31,926 nt of DNA, taken from NCBI GenBank assembly GCA_964485695.1, contig CAZAKZ010000060.1, forward strand, positions 1 through 31,926, written 5' to 3'. Position numbers and translations under genes: made by a program. Shown here piece by piece: positions 23,109 to 31,610 of this stretch. Position 1 is the first letter of the stretch, and every line of letters starts with the position of its first letter. This DNA is from CAZAKZ01 sp964485695. Its GTDB lineage: Bacteria; Planctomycetota; JAFGQW01. The notes under the pieces are model-generated. The model saw only the letters and a list, made by a program, of their open reading frames with translations, searched no databases and was not told the origin of the DNA.

Positions 23109-26100
23109 CGGCCGGCATGAGATACACGAAGCTCATCCACGCCGCCCTGCTGGCGATCGTGACATCCGCCTCGGGACCTGTCGCCCAGGAGTGCGTGATC
23201 GAGGAAGAAAAACGGGCCATCAAGACCTACGGCTTTTCCGATCCGAATCCGGTGCCCGTTCTGGTGAAGAGGGCGAGCATCTACCCCTATTTCACCTTCG
23301 ACGGATACGAGTGCGAGGGACGTTCCCGGACCTGGAAGGTGGTGCGGCTGGAAAACGCTCACATCAAGGCCTACATCCTGCCCGAGGTCGGAGGAAAGGT
23401 CTATGGCGCCCTGGAGAAGTCCACGGGGAAGGAGTTCATCTACCTCAATGAGGTACTCAAGTTCCGCCAGATCGCACTCAGGGGGCCGTGGACTTCGGGC
23501 GGTATCGAGTTCAACTTCGGCGTGGTGGGGCACGCGCCCTCGTGCGCCACGCCGGTGGACTACCGGCTTCGCCGGAACCCCGACGGCGGCGTGAGCTGCA
23601 TCGTGGGGACCCTGGATCTGGCGTCCCGGACCCGATGGTCGGTGACGGTAACTCTGCCTCAGGACGGGGCGTATCTGGAAATCCGACCGCTGTGGTACAA
23701 CCCGACGCCGTTTCATCAGTCCTACTACGTCTGGATGAACACCGCCGTCCGGGCAAGCAAGGATCTGCACTACTTCTACCCCGGCCGATTCGCGATGCCC
23801 CACGGCAATGCCCCACCGCGGCCCTGGCCCGTGAACTCGAAGGGCCGGGACCTCTCCTGGTATCGAAACAACGATTTCGGGGGGAGCAAGTCCCACTTCG
23901 TGTTCGGAAAGTACGAGAACTTCTTCGGCGGCTACTGGCACGACGCGGGATTCGGCTTCGGTCACTGGGCGCTCTACGACGACATGCCGGGCCGGAAGAT
24001 GTGGATCTGGGCCCACTCCCGCCAGGGCGCCATCTGGGAGGACCTCCTCACCGACGCCGACGGCCAATACAGCGAACCCCAGTCGGGCCGCCTCCTGTCC
24101 CAGTCCCACCACGAGTTCTTCCCCCCCCGCACCGGAGACACCTGGCGCGAGATCGTGTTTCCCATCAAGGGGATCGGCGGCATGGTGGGCGCGTCCCCGC
24201 ACGGCGCACTGAACGTCGAGCGGATGGAAAACCTCGTCCACGTGGCTCTCTGCCCCCTCCAGGCCCTCGAGGACGACCTCGAGATCCACCTCGACGGAAA
24301 GCTGGTTCACAGGGAGCGACTCGTGCTGAAGCCCATGGAAGTCCACCGGACGAAGATCCAGCTCCTGTCGACGAAGGGGCGCCTCGAGGTCCGCGTCTCC
24401 GGCAAGCTGCGCTACAGCGACGAGGCCGGGAAAAACGAGGTTCACCGCCCCTACGGATTCGGGGCCGTGAAGGAAACCACTGCCGAGGGCCTCTACCTGG
24501 CCGGAGTGGCCCTGGAGAAACAGCGCCGCCATGCGAGCGCGCTGCAGAAATACCACCGCTGCCTGGAGCGAGAGCCCATCCACCTTCGCGCCCTGATCCG
24601 GACAGCCGAGGCGTTCGGACGCAGGGCCGAGTACGAGAAGGGTCTCACGTACGCGTCCCGGGCCCTGAAGATCGCCCCCTACGATCCGGATGCCTGCTAC
24701 GTGTACGGCGTCCTGTCCCGCCTGGCGGGCGGCCTCGTGGACGCCAAGGAGACCCTGGGCTGGGCGGCACGATCCCTGAAGTATCGTGCCTGCGCGTACG
24801 GCCAGATCGCGGAGATCCTCGTCCGGGAGGACGACGTCGACCTGGCCGGGGACTATGCCGGGCGGGCCCTGGACGCCAACCGGTACGACCTGCGAGCAAG
24901 GGAGGTCCGGGCCGTGATTCACCGGCTGCGCGGCGACGCGGAGAAGGCTCGCGCCTCCCTGACGCGGCTCCTGGACTTGGATCCCCTGAACCACGTCGCC
25001 CGGTTCGAACGATCCCGCCTGAATCCGTCATCCGAGACCCTCGAGGCGTTCCGGGCGGGCTTCCGGAGCGAGCTCCCCTACGAGCACTTTCTAGAAACGG
25101 CCCTCTTCTATGCAATCCTCGGCCTCGTGGACGAGGCCGTGGCCGTGCTGAAGCACTCCCCCCCCCATGCAATGGTGGACTACTGGCTGGCCTACCTGCT
25201 CCGAAAAAAATCCCCCGAAGAGAGCAAGGCCTTCCTCGAGAGGGCCGCATCGCGCTCCCCCCGCCTCGTGTTCCCCTTCCGGGCGGAGACAATCCAGGTT
25301 CTCGAGTGGGCGGAGCGTGACAGGCCGGAGGACTGGAAGCCCCGGTACTACCTCGGTCTCATTCTCTGGGGAAAGGGCCGGGTGGACGAGGCGAGGAAGC
25401 GGTTCCGCGCCTGCGGCAAGGCGGCCTTCGCGCCGCTCCACCTGATCCTGGGCCATCTGGAGAAGCACCGGACGCTCTCCCACTTCCGTACCGCCCTGGC
25501 CGTCGACGAGAAAGACTGGCGCACCTGGCACCACCTGGCACGACACCTGAATGAAACCGGACGCCTCGAGGAAGCCCTCGCTCTTGCTGAAAAGGCCGCC
25601 GACAGGTTCCCGGGAAATACCCTCCTCGCCCTGGACCGCGCAAGGATCCTGTTCCACAAAGGCCGCTACGCGGCGTGCCTCACCCTCCTGAACGGGCTCA
25701 CGGTCCTGCCCTACGAAGCCGGCTGGGAGGCCCACCACCTCTTCAGGTGCGCCCACGTCCATGCGGCCATGGACCTCATGAAGACGGGGGACACCCGGGA
25801 AGCGATGCGGCATCTGGAAGCCTCGAAGACCTTTCCCGAGCACCTGGGAACCGGAAGGCCCTACGATCCCGACTTCAGGCTACAGGACGCCCTGTCCGCC
25901 GTGTGTCACACGGGTGCAGGCGATGCGGCTTCCGCCGGGAGCTCCTGGAAGAAGGTTCTCGACTCCTCCCGACGCCACCCGGGCCTCCGGAACGGAAGCT
26001 ACGTTTTTTACCTGTTCGCCCTCCGGGAAGCGGGAAAGACGGGCCGGACCGAAAAGCGCCTGAAGGACCTGGAGCGCCGCTTCCCCGGAAACCCAATCGC

Positions 26101-26224
26101 GCAGTGGTGCCGGGCACGGTTCAAGGGGGACCGTCCGATGGCGGAAGCCATCGAAAAAGACAGGCGGGGCGACGCGCGGTTCCGGCTCGTGGCGGCAGTG
26201 GCGAGATTCCTGGCCGCGAGGTAG
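23105..26224 (+). CDS. Exported DUF5107 and TPR-repeat protein
   Basis: This is a 1039-aa protein. A hydrophobic leader (KLIHAALLAIVTSASGPVAQ) indicates export. Residues of about 70-380 form a DUF5107 domain, a galactose-mutarotase-like beta-sandwich. Hallmarks are ILPEVGGKVYGALEKSTGKE, FNFGVVGHAPSC, WYNPTPFHQSYYVWMNTA and PGRKMWIWAHSRQGAIWED. From about 430 to the end there are TPR units (GLYLAGVALEKQRRHASALQ, TYASRALKIAPYDPDACYVY, and more). Proteins of this build are thought to bind or process carbohydrates, but no activity is established. GTG 23105 is chosen over ATG 23117 because GGAGG (23094-23098) is correctly spaced and GTGA overlaps the phosphatase stop. The gene has C8 (24121), C9 (25158) and A7 (25203) homopolymers, where frameshifts or read errors are likely. 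Confidence 0.85.
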   Translation: MTAGMRYTKLIHAALLAIVTSASGPVAQECVIEEEKRAIKTYGFSDPNPVPVLVKRASIYPYFTFDGYECEGRSRTWKVVRLENAHIKAYILPEVGGKVYGALEKSTGKEFIYLNEVLKFRQIALRGPWTSGGIEFNFGVVGHAPSCATPVDYRLRRNPDGGVSCIVGTLDLASRTRWSVTVTLPQDGAYLEIRPLWYNPTPFHQSYYVWMNTAVRASKDLHYFYPGRFAMPHGNAPPRPWPVNSKGRDLSWYRNNDFGGSKSHFVFGKYENFFGGYWHDAGFGFGHWALYDDMPGRKMWIWAHSRQGAIWEDLLTDADGQYSEPQSGRLLSQSHHEFFPPRTGDTWREIVFPIKGIGGMVGASPHGALNVERMENLVHVALCPLQALEDDLEIHLDGKLVHRERLVLKPMEVHRTKIQLLSTKGRLEVRVSGKLRYSDEAGKNEVHRPYGFGAVKETTAEGLYLAGVALEKQRRHASALQKYHRCLEREPIHLRALIRTAEAFGRRAEYEKGLTYASRALKIAPYDPDACYVYGVLSRLAGGLVDAKETLGWAARSLKYRACAYGQIAEILVREDDVDLAGDYAGRALDANRYDLRAREVRAVIHRLRGDAEKARASLTRLLDLDPLNHVARFERSRLNPSSETLEAFRAGFRSELPYEHFLETALFYAILGLVDEAVAVLKHSPPHAMVDYWLAYLLRKKSPEESKAFLERAASRSPRLVFPFRAETIQVLEWAERDRPEDWKPRYYLGLILWGKGRVDEARKRFRACGKAAFAPLHLILGHLEKHRTLSHFRTALAVDEKDWRTWHHLARHLNETGRLEEALALAEKAADRFPGNTLLALDRARILFHKGRYAACLTLLNGLTVLPYEAGWEAHHLFRCAHVHAAMDLMKTGDTREAMRHLEASKTFPEHLGTGRPYDPDFRLQDALSAVCHTGAGDAASAGSSWKKVLDSSRRHPGLRNGSYVFYLFALREAGKTGRTEKRLKDLERRFPGNPIAQWCRARFKGDRPMAEAIEKDRRGDARFRLVAAVARFLAAR

Positions 26225-26243
26225 GGGGCTGCTCGATCTCTGG

Positions 26244-26249
26244 TATAAT
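26244..26249 (+). promoter_or_regulatory. Consensus -10 box ahead of the radical SAM gene
   Basis: An exact TATAAT lies 44 nt before the GTG at 26293, in the short gap after the DUF5107 gene. No good -35 is found at 16-18 bp upstream (the position reads GTAGGG), so support is from the -10 alone. It suggests the following gene has its own transcript. Confidence 0.35.
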
Positions 26250-26292
26250 TCCCAGTCGATCATGACAACGTGCTGGATCAAGCTCAATAATC

Positions 26293-27924
26293 GTGCATGA
26301 AATCACGACACCGAAGCACTGGCCGAAAAGATACCGAACTGCCATGGAATACTTCAGCTGCGAGTGGATCGAGCACCGACTGGTTCTGGACATTTTCGAG
26401 CTGAAATTCTGCTGCATACCTCATAGCAACGGCGCAAAGGGATTCGTGCCGATCTGCAAGTTCGAGGGCGGTAAGCTGCCGCTGGGCCGGATAGATGAAG
26501 CCCGGAAAAAGCTAACTGAACTCAACAATCGGGAAGACGCCGACTCCCCGTGCAAGGGATGCCACTTCCTCCAGAAAAAAGAATGGGAGAAAATCGAGGG
26601 GAACGCCCGATACCGGCAGGTCGAGATCAGCAATTTCTCGCTCTGCAATCTGAAGTGCGTCTATTGCTATACCGTCCTGCACGAGGACTGGGACCTTCCG
26701 AGGGAAGGCTACGATCTCGCACCGGTGTTCAAGGACATGATCGAAAACGGCTCCATTATGGAGGACGCCACCGTCGGCTGGGGCGGTGGAGAGCCGACGA
26801 TCCTGAAGAATTTCAATGAAACCGCCAGGTTGCTTCTGGACACCGGTCTGAACCAGCGGATCTTCACGAACGCGGTCCGGTTCTCGGAGGTCATTGAAGA
26901 GGGTCTCCGACAGGGAAAAATTACCATAACCACGAGCGTCGACGCAGGGACACGAAAGACCTTCGAGGAGATCAAGGGCAGGGATCGGTTCGACGTCGTG
27001 TGGAAGAACCTGGCGCGGTACGCGCAAACGGGCGGGGAGGTTATTGGCAAGTACGTCGCTCGAAAAGGGAACTCCAGCGCCAGGGACATCAAGCAATTCG
27101 TGAGGAAATGTGCGGAAGTCGGCATTCGCGAGGTCTACATCACCCCCGACATGGAGGAGATCGGGCAGAACGACATCTCCGAAGAGACAATCTATGCCTT
27201 TGCCCTCATGCTGTTCGAAGCAAAAAAATCCGGCATCGAACCGAGGATCGGGAGGGAATACCTCAGCCCGGAAAACCTGGAACAGGTCAGCAAGTACGAT
27301 CCCCTCGACTGGATGGGCCGATGCAAGTACTCGTGGATCAAGGCAAGGGAAGCCATGTATGACCGGGCCCGGAAGACGCGGCGTCTGGGTCTACAGCTCC
27401 TCAAGTCGGCCTCGACTCGAAAAGTGATCAAGCGAGCAGAAGCATGCATCGCCGGCACTGGCTGCGACCCGGATACGATATCCGAGCTGCTGGACTTCCA
27501 GACCCGGTCCCCAAATCCCGTGTTACGGGCCAGGCTGGCCGAGCTGGTGGCGTCGAAAGACATTCCCGGAAAGCAGGAGGACGGAAAGGTCAATGCCCTC
27601 GGCCTGTCGGCGGACGCCTGGACCCTCGACCGTGAGCCCTGTTTCCTCGTTGTCGGAAACGAATCCTCCGGGAGGGCCCTCACCCAGGAGCTGTGGATAT
27701 CTTGTGACGCCGACGCCGAGGCCCTGCCGCTCAAGGTGACGATTTCGGACGGCATCCACAAGGACATCGTGCACTCGTTCGAGAAGCCGGGACAGACCCA
27801 CGTCCTGCTGCCGGCGGTTCCTTCAGGCCAGAACGGCATATTCGTCGTCAGGACGGACAGGACCTGGATTCCCGGGAACGGAGACAGCCGGAATCTCGGG
27901 GTACATCTCTCGTCCACTCCGTGA
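26293..27924 (+). CDS. Radical SAM protein with extra N-terminal cysteines and C-terminal beta domain
   Basis: This is a 543-aa radical SAM protein, substrate unknown. Before the core are C40, C41, C55 and a CKGC pair (C87, C90) in CKGCHFLQKKEWEK, suggesting an auxiliary metal site placed upstream rather than downstream. The cluster motif is CNLKCVYC (C118, C122, C125), followed by GWGGGEPTILKNF and TSVDAGTRKTFEEIKGRDRF, which are SAM-binding barrel motifs. The part after about 420 is not radical SAM and looks like a beta-rich domain. The start is uncertain: GTG 26293 has no clear ribosome site, and ATG 26344 would keep all cysteines. It is convergent with a membrane glycosyltransferase with only 23 bp between stops. 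Similar proteins are often encoded in surface-polysaccharide clusters, so a sugar or peptide modification role is plausible but unproven. Confidence 0.85.
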   Translation: MHEITTPKHWPKRYRTAMEYFSCEWIEHRLVLDIFELKFCCIPHSNGAKGFVPICKFEGGKLPLGRIDEARKKLTELNNREDADSPCKGCHFLQKKEWEKIEGNARYRQVEISNFSLCNLKCVYCYTVLHEDWDLPREGYDLAPVFKDMIENGSIMEDATVGWGGGEPTILKNFNETARLLLDTGLNQRIFTNAVRFSEVIEEGLRQGKITITTSVDAGTRKTFEEIKGRDRFDVVWKNLARYAQTGGEVIGKYVARKGNSSARDIKQFVRKCAEVGIREVYITPDMEEIGQNDISEETIYAFALMLFEAKKSGIEPRIGREYLSPENLEQVSKYDPLDWMGRCKYSWIKAREAMYDRARKTRRLGLQLLKSASTRKVIKRAEACIAGTGCDPDTISELLDFQTRSPNPVLRARLAELVASKDIPGKQEDGKVNALGLSADAWTLDREPCFLVVGNESSGRALTQELWISCDADAEALPLKVTISDGIHKDIVHSFEKPGQTHVLLPAVPSGQNGIFVVRTDRTWIPGNGDSRNLGVHLSSTP

Positions 27925-27947
27925 CGCGGCTTACCCCCGACCGGTGC

Positions 27948-29849
27948 TCATGGAGATTTCCTGCGCATTGGGGATCCGAGAGGAAAGGCAGGCATCATCA
28001 GGGCTTTCGGTTCGGAGATCAAGATAGGAATACCTTCCGCATTCAACACCGCGAATGCCGCGAAAAGCACCGCCGACATCGATTTCATTGACTGCGCTAC
28101 CGATACTCGCAGTTGCCCTCTACCCTCGTCGTCCAGCCGGCATCCATTGCCGTTACGTTCGAACGCGTCTTTCCACATCTGGATGCCCCCATACTCCCGC
28201 TGCGTTGGATCGAAAACGACGGCACTGGAATCCACGATGCCACAGCATGGCCGGCCGGCTGCCGCGGGGCAATGGATATCGAAGTCAACGAACCAGGAAG
28301 CGCCGGCCGATGAAAGCGTCACTCTCGGGGGGGGGGCACTCCGCGGCCAGGCCTTCTTGTCAACCAGACGGTAGATCTGGACCGAGGCAATTCTTCGCAT
28401 GTTCTCTCCCAGATGAGAAAAACCGAGGTCCTGGGTGTTCCGGACGTGGGAGCCTCCCACGGTTCCGACGCGTTGCGAATCGTACAGGAGCTTCAACACG
28501 TTTTCACTTGCGGGAGGAAGTAGAGTACAGGCATACACCTCTTTTCCTTGCTCGAGCGCCTCGTCAACGCGCCAGACAAGACCGGGCGTGGCCACGGGAA
28601 CAAGGTCGAATAGCCATGGTTTCCGGTAAAGGCCGATCTCGTAATAGAGCAACGTCCGGTCGCGTGTAAATATCCGAACGTGGTTGTGCTCTCCTTCCGT
28701 GATGATAATCGCACCGGGAGAAGTGTTTTCCTGATACCAGCGAGGGAGCGCGTCCAGGATGTTCACTCGATTGTGAAGGGCCTGCAAGTCCGGAAGAGCG
28801 TGGAGAACCATCAAGCAAACCAGGGCCGCCCCGAGGGCGGTGGAGACGAGGATTCCCCGCCGCACCCGGCTGAACACGGCGAGACCGCCTGCCATCAGAA
28901 TGGCGGCCGCGGGCATCAGAGGCAGAAAAAAACGAATCTGGTTATTGGGCAAGGCGGCCGTGCTGACCACGACCGGAAGAGACCAGGCAAGCGTAAAGAC
29001 AGCAGCACGGCCTCGAGTGATAAGGCCGAGGCCAGTCACGACAAGTCCCGCCCATCCGAGCGAATAGGATAGGAAGCCGCCGGTTTCCCTCAGCCAAGCA
29101 GGGCTGATAAGGCGTTCGACAGAGAAGGGGGTCTCACTCGATTGCTCGAAGTAGCTTGCGAAGAGCCGGCCGGAGTTGGCCATATCCCAGGTGATGCCCC
29201 CGAGTGCAGGAAGGGGGATGATCACAATCCACGCGGCAAGAAGCCAACGGCGTTGGTGCCATGAATTAAAAATGAGAATCAGGCCGAAAAGCGGGAGGAG
29301 AAAGACATTCGATCCGCGGATCAGGAAACTCGAACCCATGAACAGGCAGGCAAGCGCCAGAGGCGCCGAGTACTTTTTTTCCATCCAGAGTGCCAGCAGT
29401 CCAAAAGGCCAGATGAGGAAATCGGTCCCCATCGAATCGCTCAAGATTTCACCGGACCACCACCAGGTCAGGGGAATCACGGTGAAAATGCCGGCGGCCG
29501 CCAACGCCCCGGTCTCGCTCCGTAACAACCACCGGGCCAGCCAGAATAGCGGAAAGACCGAAGAGGCATTGACGAGAATTCCCGCCACCTTGCAGCTCCA
29601 GAGGACATCGTACTCCGATCCGAAGTGCTTGACAATTTCAGCCAGGCCAGCGCAAATCCAGACGTAAAGAGCATGGCCGTGCCGGAGACCCATGTAGGAG
29701 TACTCACCAGCCAGGCAGGCCCGGACCTGCTCGACGTAGGATGCGGAATCCCAGAAGTTGGTGGACGAAGTGAGAAAGACCAACCGCGAGACGATCACGA
29801 ACAAGCCGAGACAGAGTAAAATGAAGTTGGGGTACAATCGTCGCGGCAT
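27948..29849 (-). CDS. GT-C membrane glycosyltransferase (ArnT/PMT-like)
   Basis: This 633-aa integral membrane protein has a dozen or so hydrophobic segments in residues 1-350, starting with FILLCLGLFVIVSRLVFL. The early acidic site FWDSASYVEQVR, in the first periplasmic loop, is where GT-C enzymes keep their catalytic Asp. Residues from about 355 to 633 form a soluble extracytoplasmic region. GT-C enzymes transfer sugars from lipid-linked donors to lipids or proteins outside the membrane. The ATG lacks a clear ribosome site. A C10 run (coding strand) near residue 505 could cause frameshifts and would truncate the soluble tail. The acceptor and sugar are not predictable. Confidence 0.83.
   Translation of the reverse strand: MPRRLYPNFILLCLGLFVIVSRLVFLTSSTNFWDSASYVEQVRACLAGEYSYMGLRHGHALYVWICAGLAEIVKHFGSEYDVLWSCKVAGILVNASSVFPLFWLARWLLRSETGALAAAGIFTVIPLTWWWSGEILSDSMGTDFLIWPFGLLALWMEKKYSAPLALACLFMGSSFLIRGSNVFLLPLFGLILIFNSWHQRRWLLAAWIVIIPLPALGGITWDMANSGRLFASYFEQSSETPFSVERLISPAWLRETGGFLSYSLGWAGLVVTGLGLITRGRAAVFTLAWSLPVVVSTAALPNNQIRFFLPLMPAAAILMAGGLAVFSRVRRGILVSTALGAALVCLMVLHALPDLQALHNRVNILDALPRWYQENTSPGAIIITEGEHNHVRIFTRDRTLLYYEIGLYRKPWLFDLVPVATPGLVWRVDEALEQGKEVYACTLLPPASENVLKLLYDSQRVGTVGGSHVRNTQDLGFSHLGENMRRIASVQIYRLVDKKAWPRSAPPPRVTLSSAGASWFVDFDIHCPAAAGRPCCGIVDSSAVVFDPTQREYGGIQMWKDAFERNGNGCRLDDEGRGQLRVSVAQSMKSMSAVLFAAFAVLNAEGIPILISEPKALMMPAFPLGSPMRRKSP
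28327..28336 (-). repeat. Homopolymer C10 tract inside the GT-C gene
   Basis: Ten G on the plus strand are ten C in the coding strand, encoding the APPP part of RSAPPPRVTLS. Loss or gain of one base would shift the frame and change or remove about the last 125 residues. Such tracts are known switches in surface glycosyltransferase genes of some bacteria; here this is only a possibility. Confidence 0.9.
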
Positions 29850-30209
29850 TTATATTCTGTTTGTCTGCTCAGCTATATAGGGCCAGTCAAGAACGCTACA
29901 TCGTCCATCCATTCGCTCTCCTGGCAGGGAACCTATGTTACCAAAATCCTCGCAAGTCGGATGGCACTAAATTCGGGGATCATGTCACGGCCAATACCCG
30001 TTCCTTGTGCACAGCCGTTTGAAACCTGCCGAATCCGAGCCGATTGCCAGGTCCTTATCTCAGGCGATCAGTAGGACCAAGCCACCCCGCTTGACCCGCG
30101 CCCACCCACCCGATACCCTCTTCTCTGACCCGAAACCGCTTTTGAATTGGCTATCCACCGAGCAGGAGATGTGACTGGGTGCTCGTGATCCGCGGAGAAG
30201 GAGGAGTCC
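29850..30209. other. 360-bp intergenic region
   Basis: No gene or RNA is recognised. It separates the divergent GT-C and metallopeptidase genes. It contains the second copy of the short repeat (30132-30166) and a weak TTGACC (30091) - 17 bp - TACCCT pair that could drive the downstream gene. Its base composition is lower in GC near 29850-30000 than that of the flanking genes. Confidence 0.5.
30132..30166 (+). repeat. Copy 2 of the short dispersed repeat (first copy at 9264-9296)
   Basis: GAAACCGCT, TGAATTGG, CTATCCACCG and CAGG occur in the same order as at 9264-9296. Here it lies about 45 nt before the ribosome site of the metallopeptidase gene and does not fold into the hairpin seen around copy 1. 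Just before it, TTCTCTGACC (30121-30130) is also found at 9374-9383 and 8638-8647. Confidence 0.45.
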
Positions 30210-31529
30210 ATGCACCTAGCCATCCTCGTCTGTCTCTTCACGCTTTTCGGCTCGCCGGTCCTCCAGGGAACGGAATCCCAGCTCACCGGACTCCTGAAGA
30301 CCGACCACTTCGACGTCCGGTACAGGCTCGGATCCCGGGCGGGGGCGGCAGTGGAGCGCGACTCCGCGATGGCCGAGCGGGACTTCGCCGACATCTGTCG
30401 GAAGCTGGAGTTCACGCCGGACGGCCGGTTCACGCTCTTCCTCTACGACGACGTCCCGGAGCTCCAACTCGTCACCGGGGTCAAGGGCGCGGGGGCGTTC
30501 ACGGCCGGGAGGGAAGTCCACGTGCCGCAAGGCCGCGACCAGTCCCGTTACCACGAGCTCGCCCACGCGATCACAATGCGGCTGCCGAAGACCGGGAAAG
30601 AGGCACGAAACATGTTCTTTCCCGACGGGATCGCGAACGCATTACTCACGTATGTTCACGGAGTCCACGTCCACGCGGTCGCGAAGTTCTACCGGGAACG
30701 CAAGAAGCTGCCCGCCCTGAAGGAGGTCGTCGAGGGCGACTTCTACGCTTGGCTCGCAAGGCACCCCGACTTCAACGGCTATGACGTGGCGGGGAGCTAC
30801 TTCCGCTTTCTTCTCGATACCTACGGGGTCACGAACGTCAAGCGCTACTATAAGGGAACGTCGGAGAAAGAGGCATTCGGCGTGGACCTCGGGAAAATCG
30901 AGAAGGCCTGGCACCGGGCCCTGGACGGCTACGTGCTCCGGCCCGAAGTTAAGACGCTCCTCGATCAACGTAACGGCGGACCGGGAAAGTTTACGGTTTT
31001 CGTGGCCGATCTGGAGAAACGGATCCCTTCCGAGCTCTTGGGTAAGAAGAAGGACTGGAAGTCGCTCACCAAGGAGAGGCTCCGACCGTTGGGGGGGAGC
31101 GGCGACTGGAAGCGGGACGGCGACGCGATCTCGGGATTTGGGAAGGGCGGATGGCACATCGTGGAGGTTGGGGCAAAGAAGTACGGCAGCTGCATCGTGC
31201 GCGCCTGCGTCTGGACGAAGGACATGTGGGGAGGCGTACAGCTCCGCCTCGGCGAGGGCTGCATCGCCATGCTCGTCGGCAACGGGACCTGCATCTGGCG
31301 GGGCAGGGGAGTCGTTGCGATGAACCAACAGGAGAAGGTCCGCCCCAAGGGCAAGGTGGACCTGATGATGGTCCGCCGGGCCGGCACGATGCAGGTATGG
31401 GTGGACGGCATCAAGCTCGTGGAGGGACCCGTGGACTCCGCCCCGCACCCCGTCGGCATCGGCTTCCACGCCGGCCCCCGGGAGGGTTCCGCCCGGTTCC
31501 TCGATCTTCGGGTCCGCGTCCTCCGCTAA
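30210..31529 (+). CDS. Secreted gluzincin-like metallopeptidase with C-terminal beta-sandwich
   Basis: This is a 439-aa exported protein. The signal peptide is MHLAILVCLFTLFGSPVLQG. The zinc motif HELAH is at residues 115-119 (RYHELAHAI). In gluzincins of this type a Glu about 20-25 residues later (often WLxEGxA) is the third ligand; here the matching place reads FFPDGIANAL, with D139 instead of Glu. Asp can bind zinc, but activity may be reduced or lost. The region 285-439 has the repeated short strands of a concanavalin/DUF1080-like domain (WGGVQLRLGEGCIAML, MQVWVDGIKLVEG, GIGFHAG). GGAGGAG (30199-30205) precedes the ATG with good spacing. It stands alone: divergent from the glycosyltransferase and followed by a probable group II intron. 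A peptidase is likely; the target is unknown. Confidence 0.75.
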   Translation: MHLAILVCLFTLFGSPVLQGTESQLTGLLKTDHFDVRYRLGSRAGAAVERDSAMAERDFADICRKLEFTPDGRFTLFLYDDVPELQLVTGVKGAGAFTAGREVHVPQGRDQSRYHELAHAITMRLPKTGKEARNMFFPDGIANALLTYVHGVHVHAVAKFYRERKKLPALKEVVEGDFYAWLARHPDFNGYDVAGSYFRFLLDTYGVTNVKRYYKGTSEKEAFGVDLGKIEKAWHRALDGYVLRPEVKTLLDQRNGGPGKFTVFVADLEKRIPSELLGKKKDWKSLTKERLRPLGGSGDWKRDGDAISGFGKGGWHIVEVGAKKYGSCIVRACVWTKDMWGGVQLRLGEGCIAMLVGNGTCIWRGRGVVAMNQQEKVRPKGKVDLMMVRRAGTMQVWVDGIKLVEGPVDSAPHPVGIGFHAGPREGSARFLDLRVRVLR

Positions 31530-31610
31530 GTGATCGGCGAGGCTTACCGAATCATGACTTGATGGCGACCGCCCGATCAACGATTCCCCTTGCGGCATGT
31601 ACTAGTCACA

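Noticed and set aside
26262..26300. 12-codon ORF (MTTCWIKLNNRA) downstream of the TATAAT box
   Set aside because: A leader peptide was considered, but there is no ribosome site and no attenuator-like structure.
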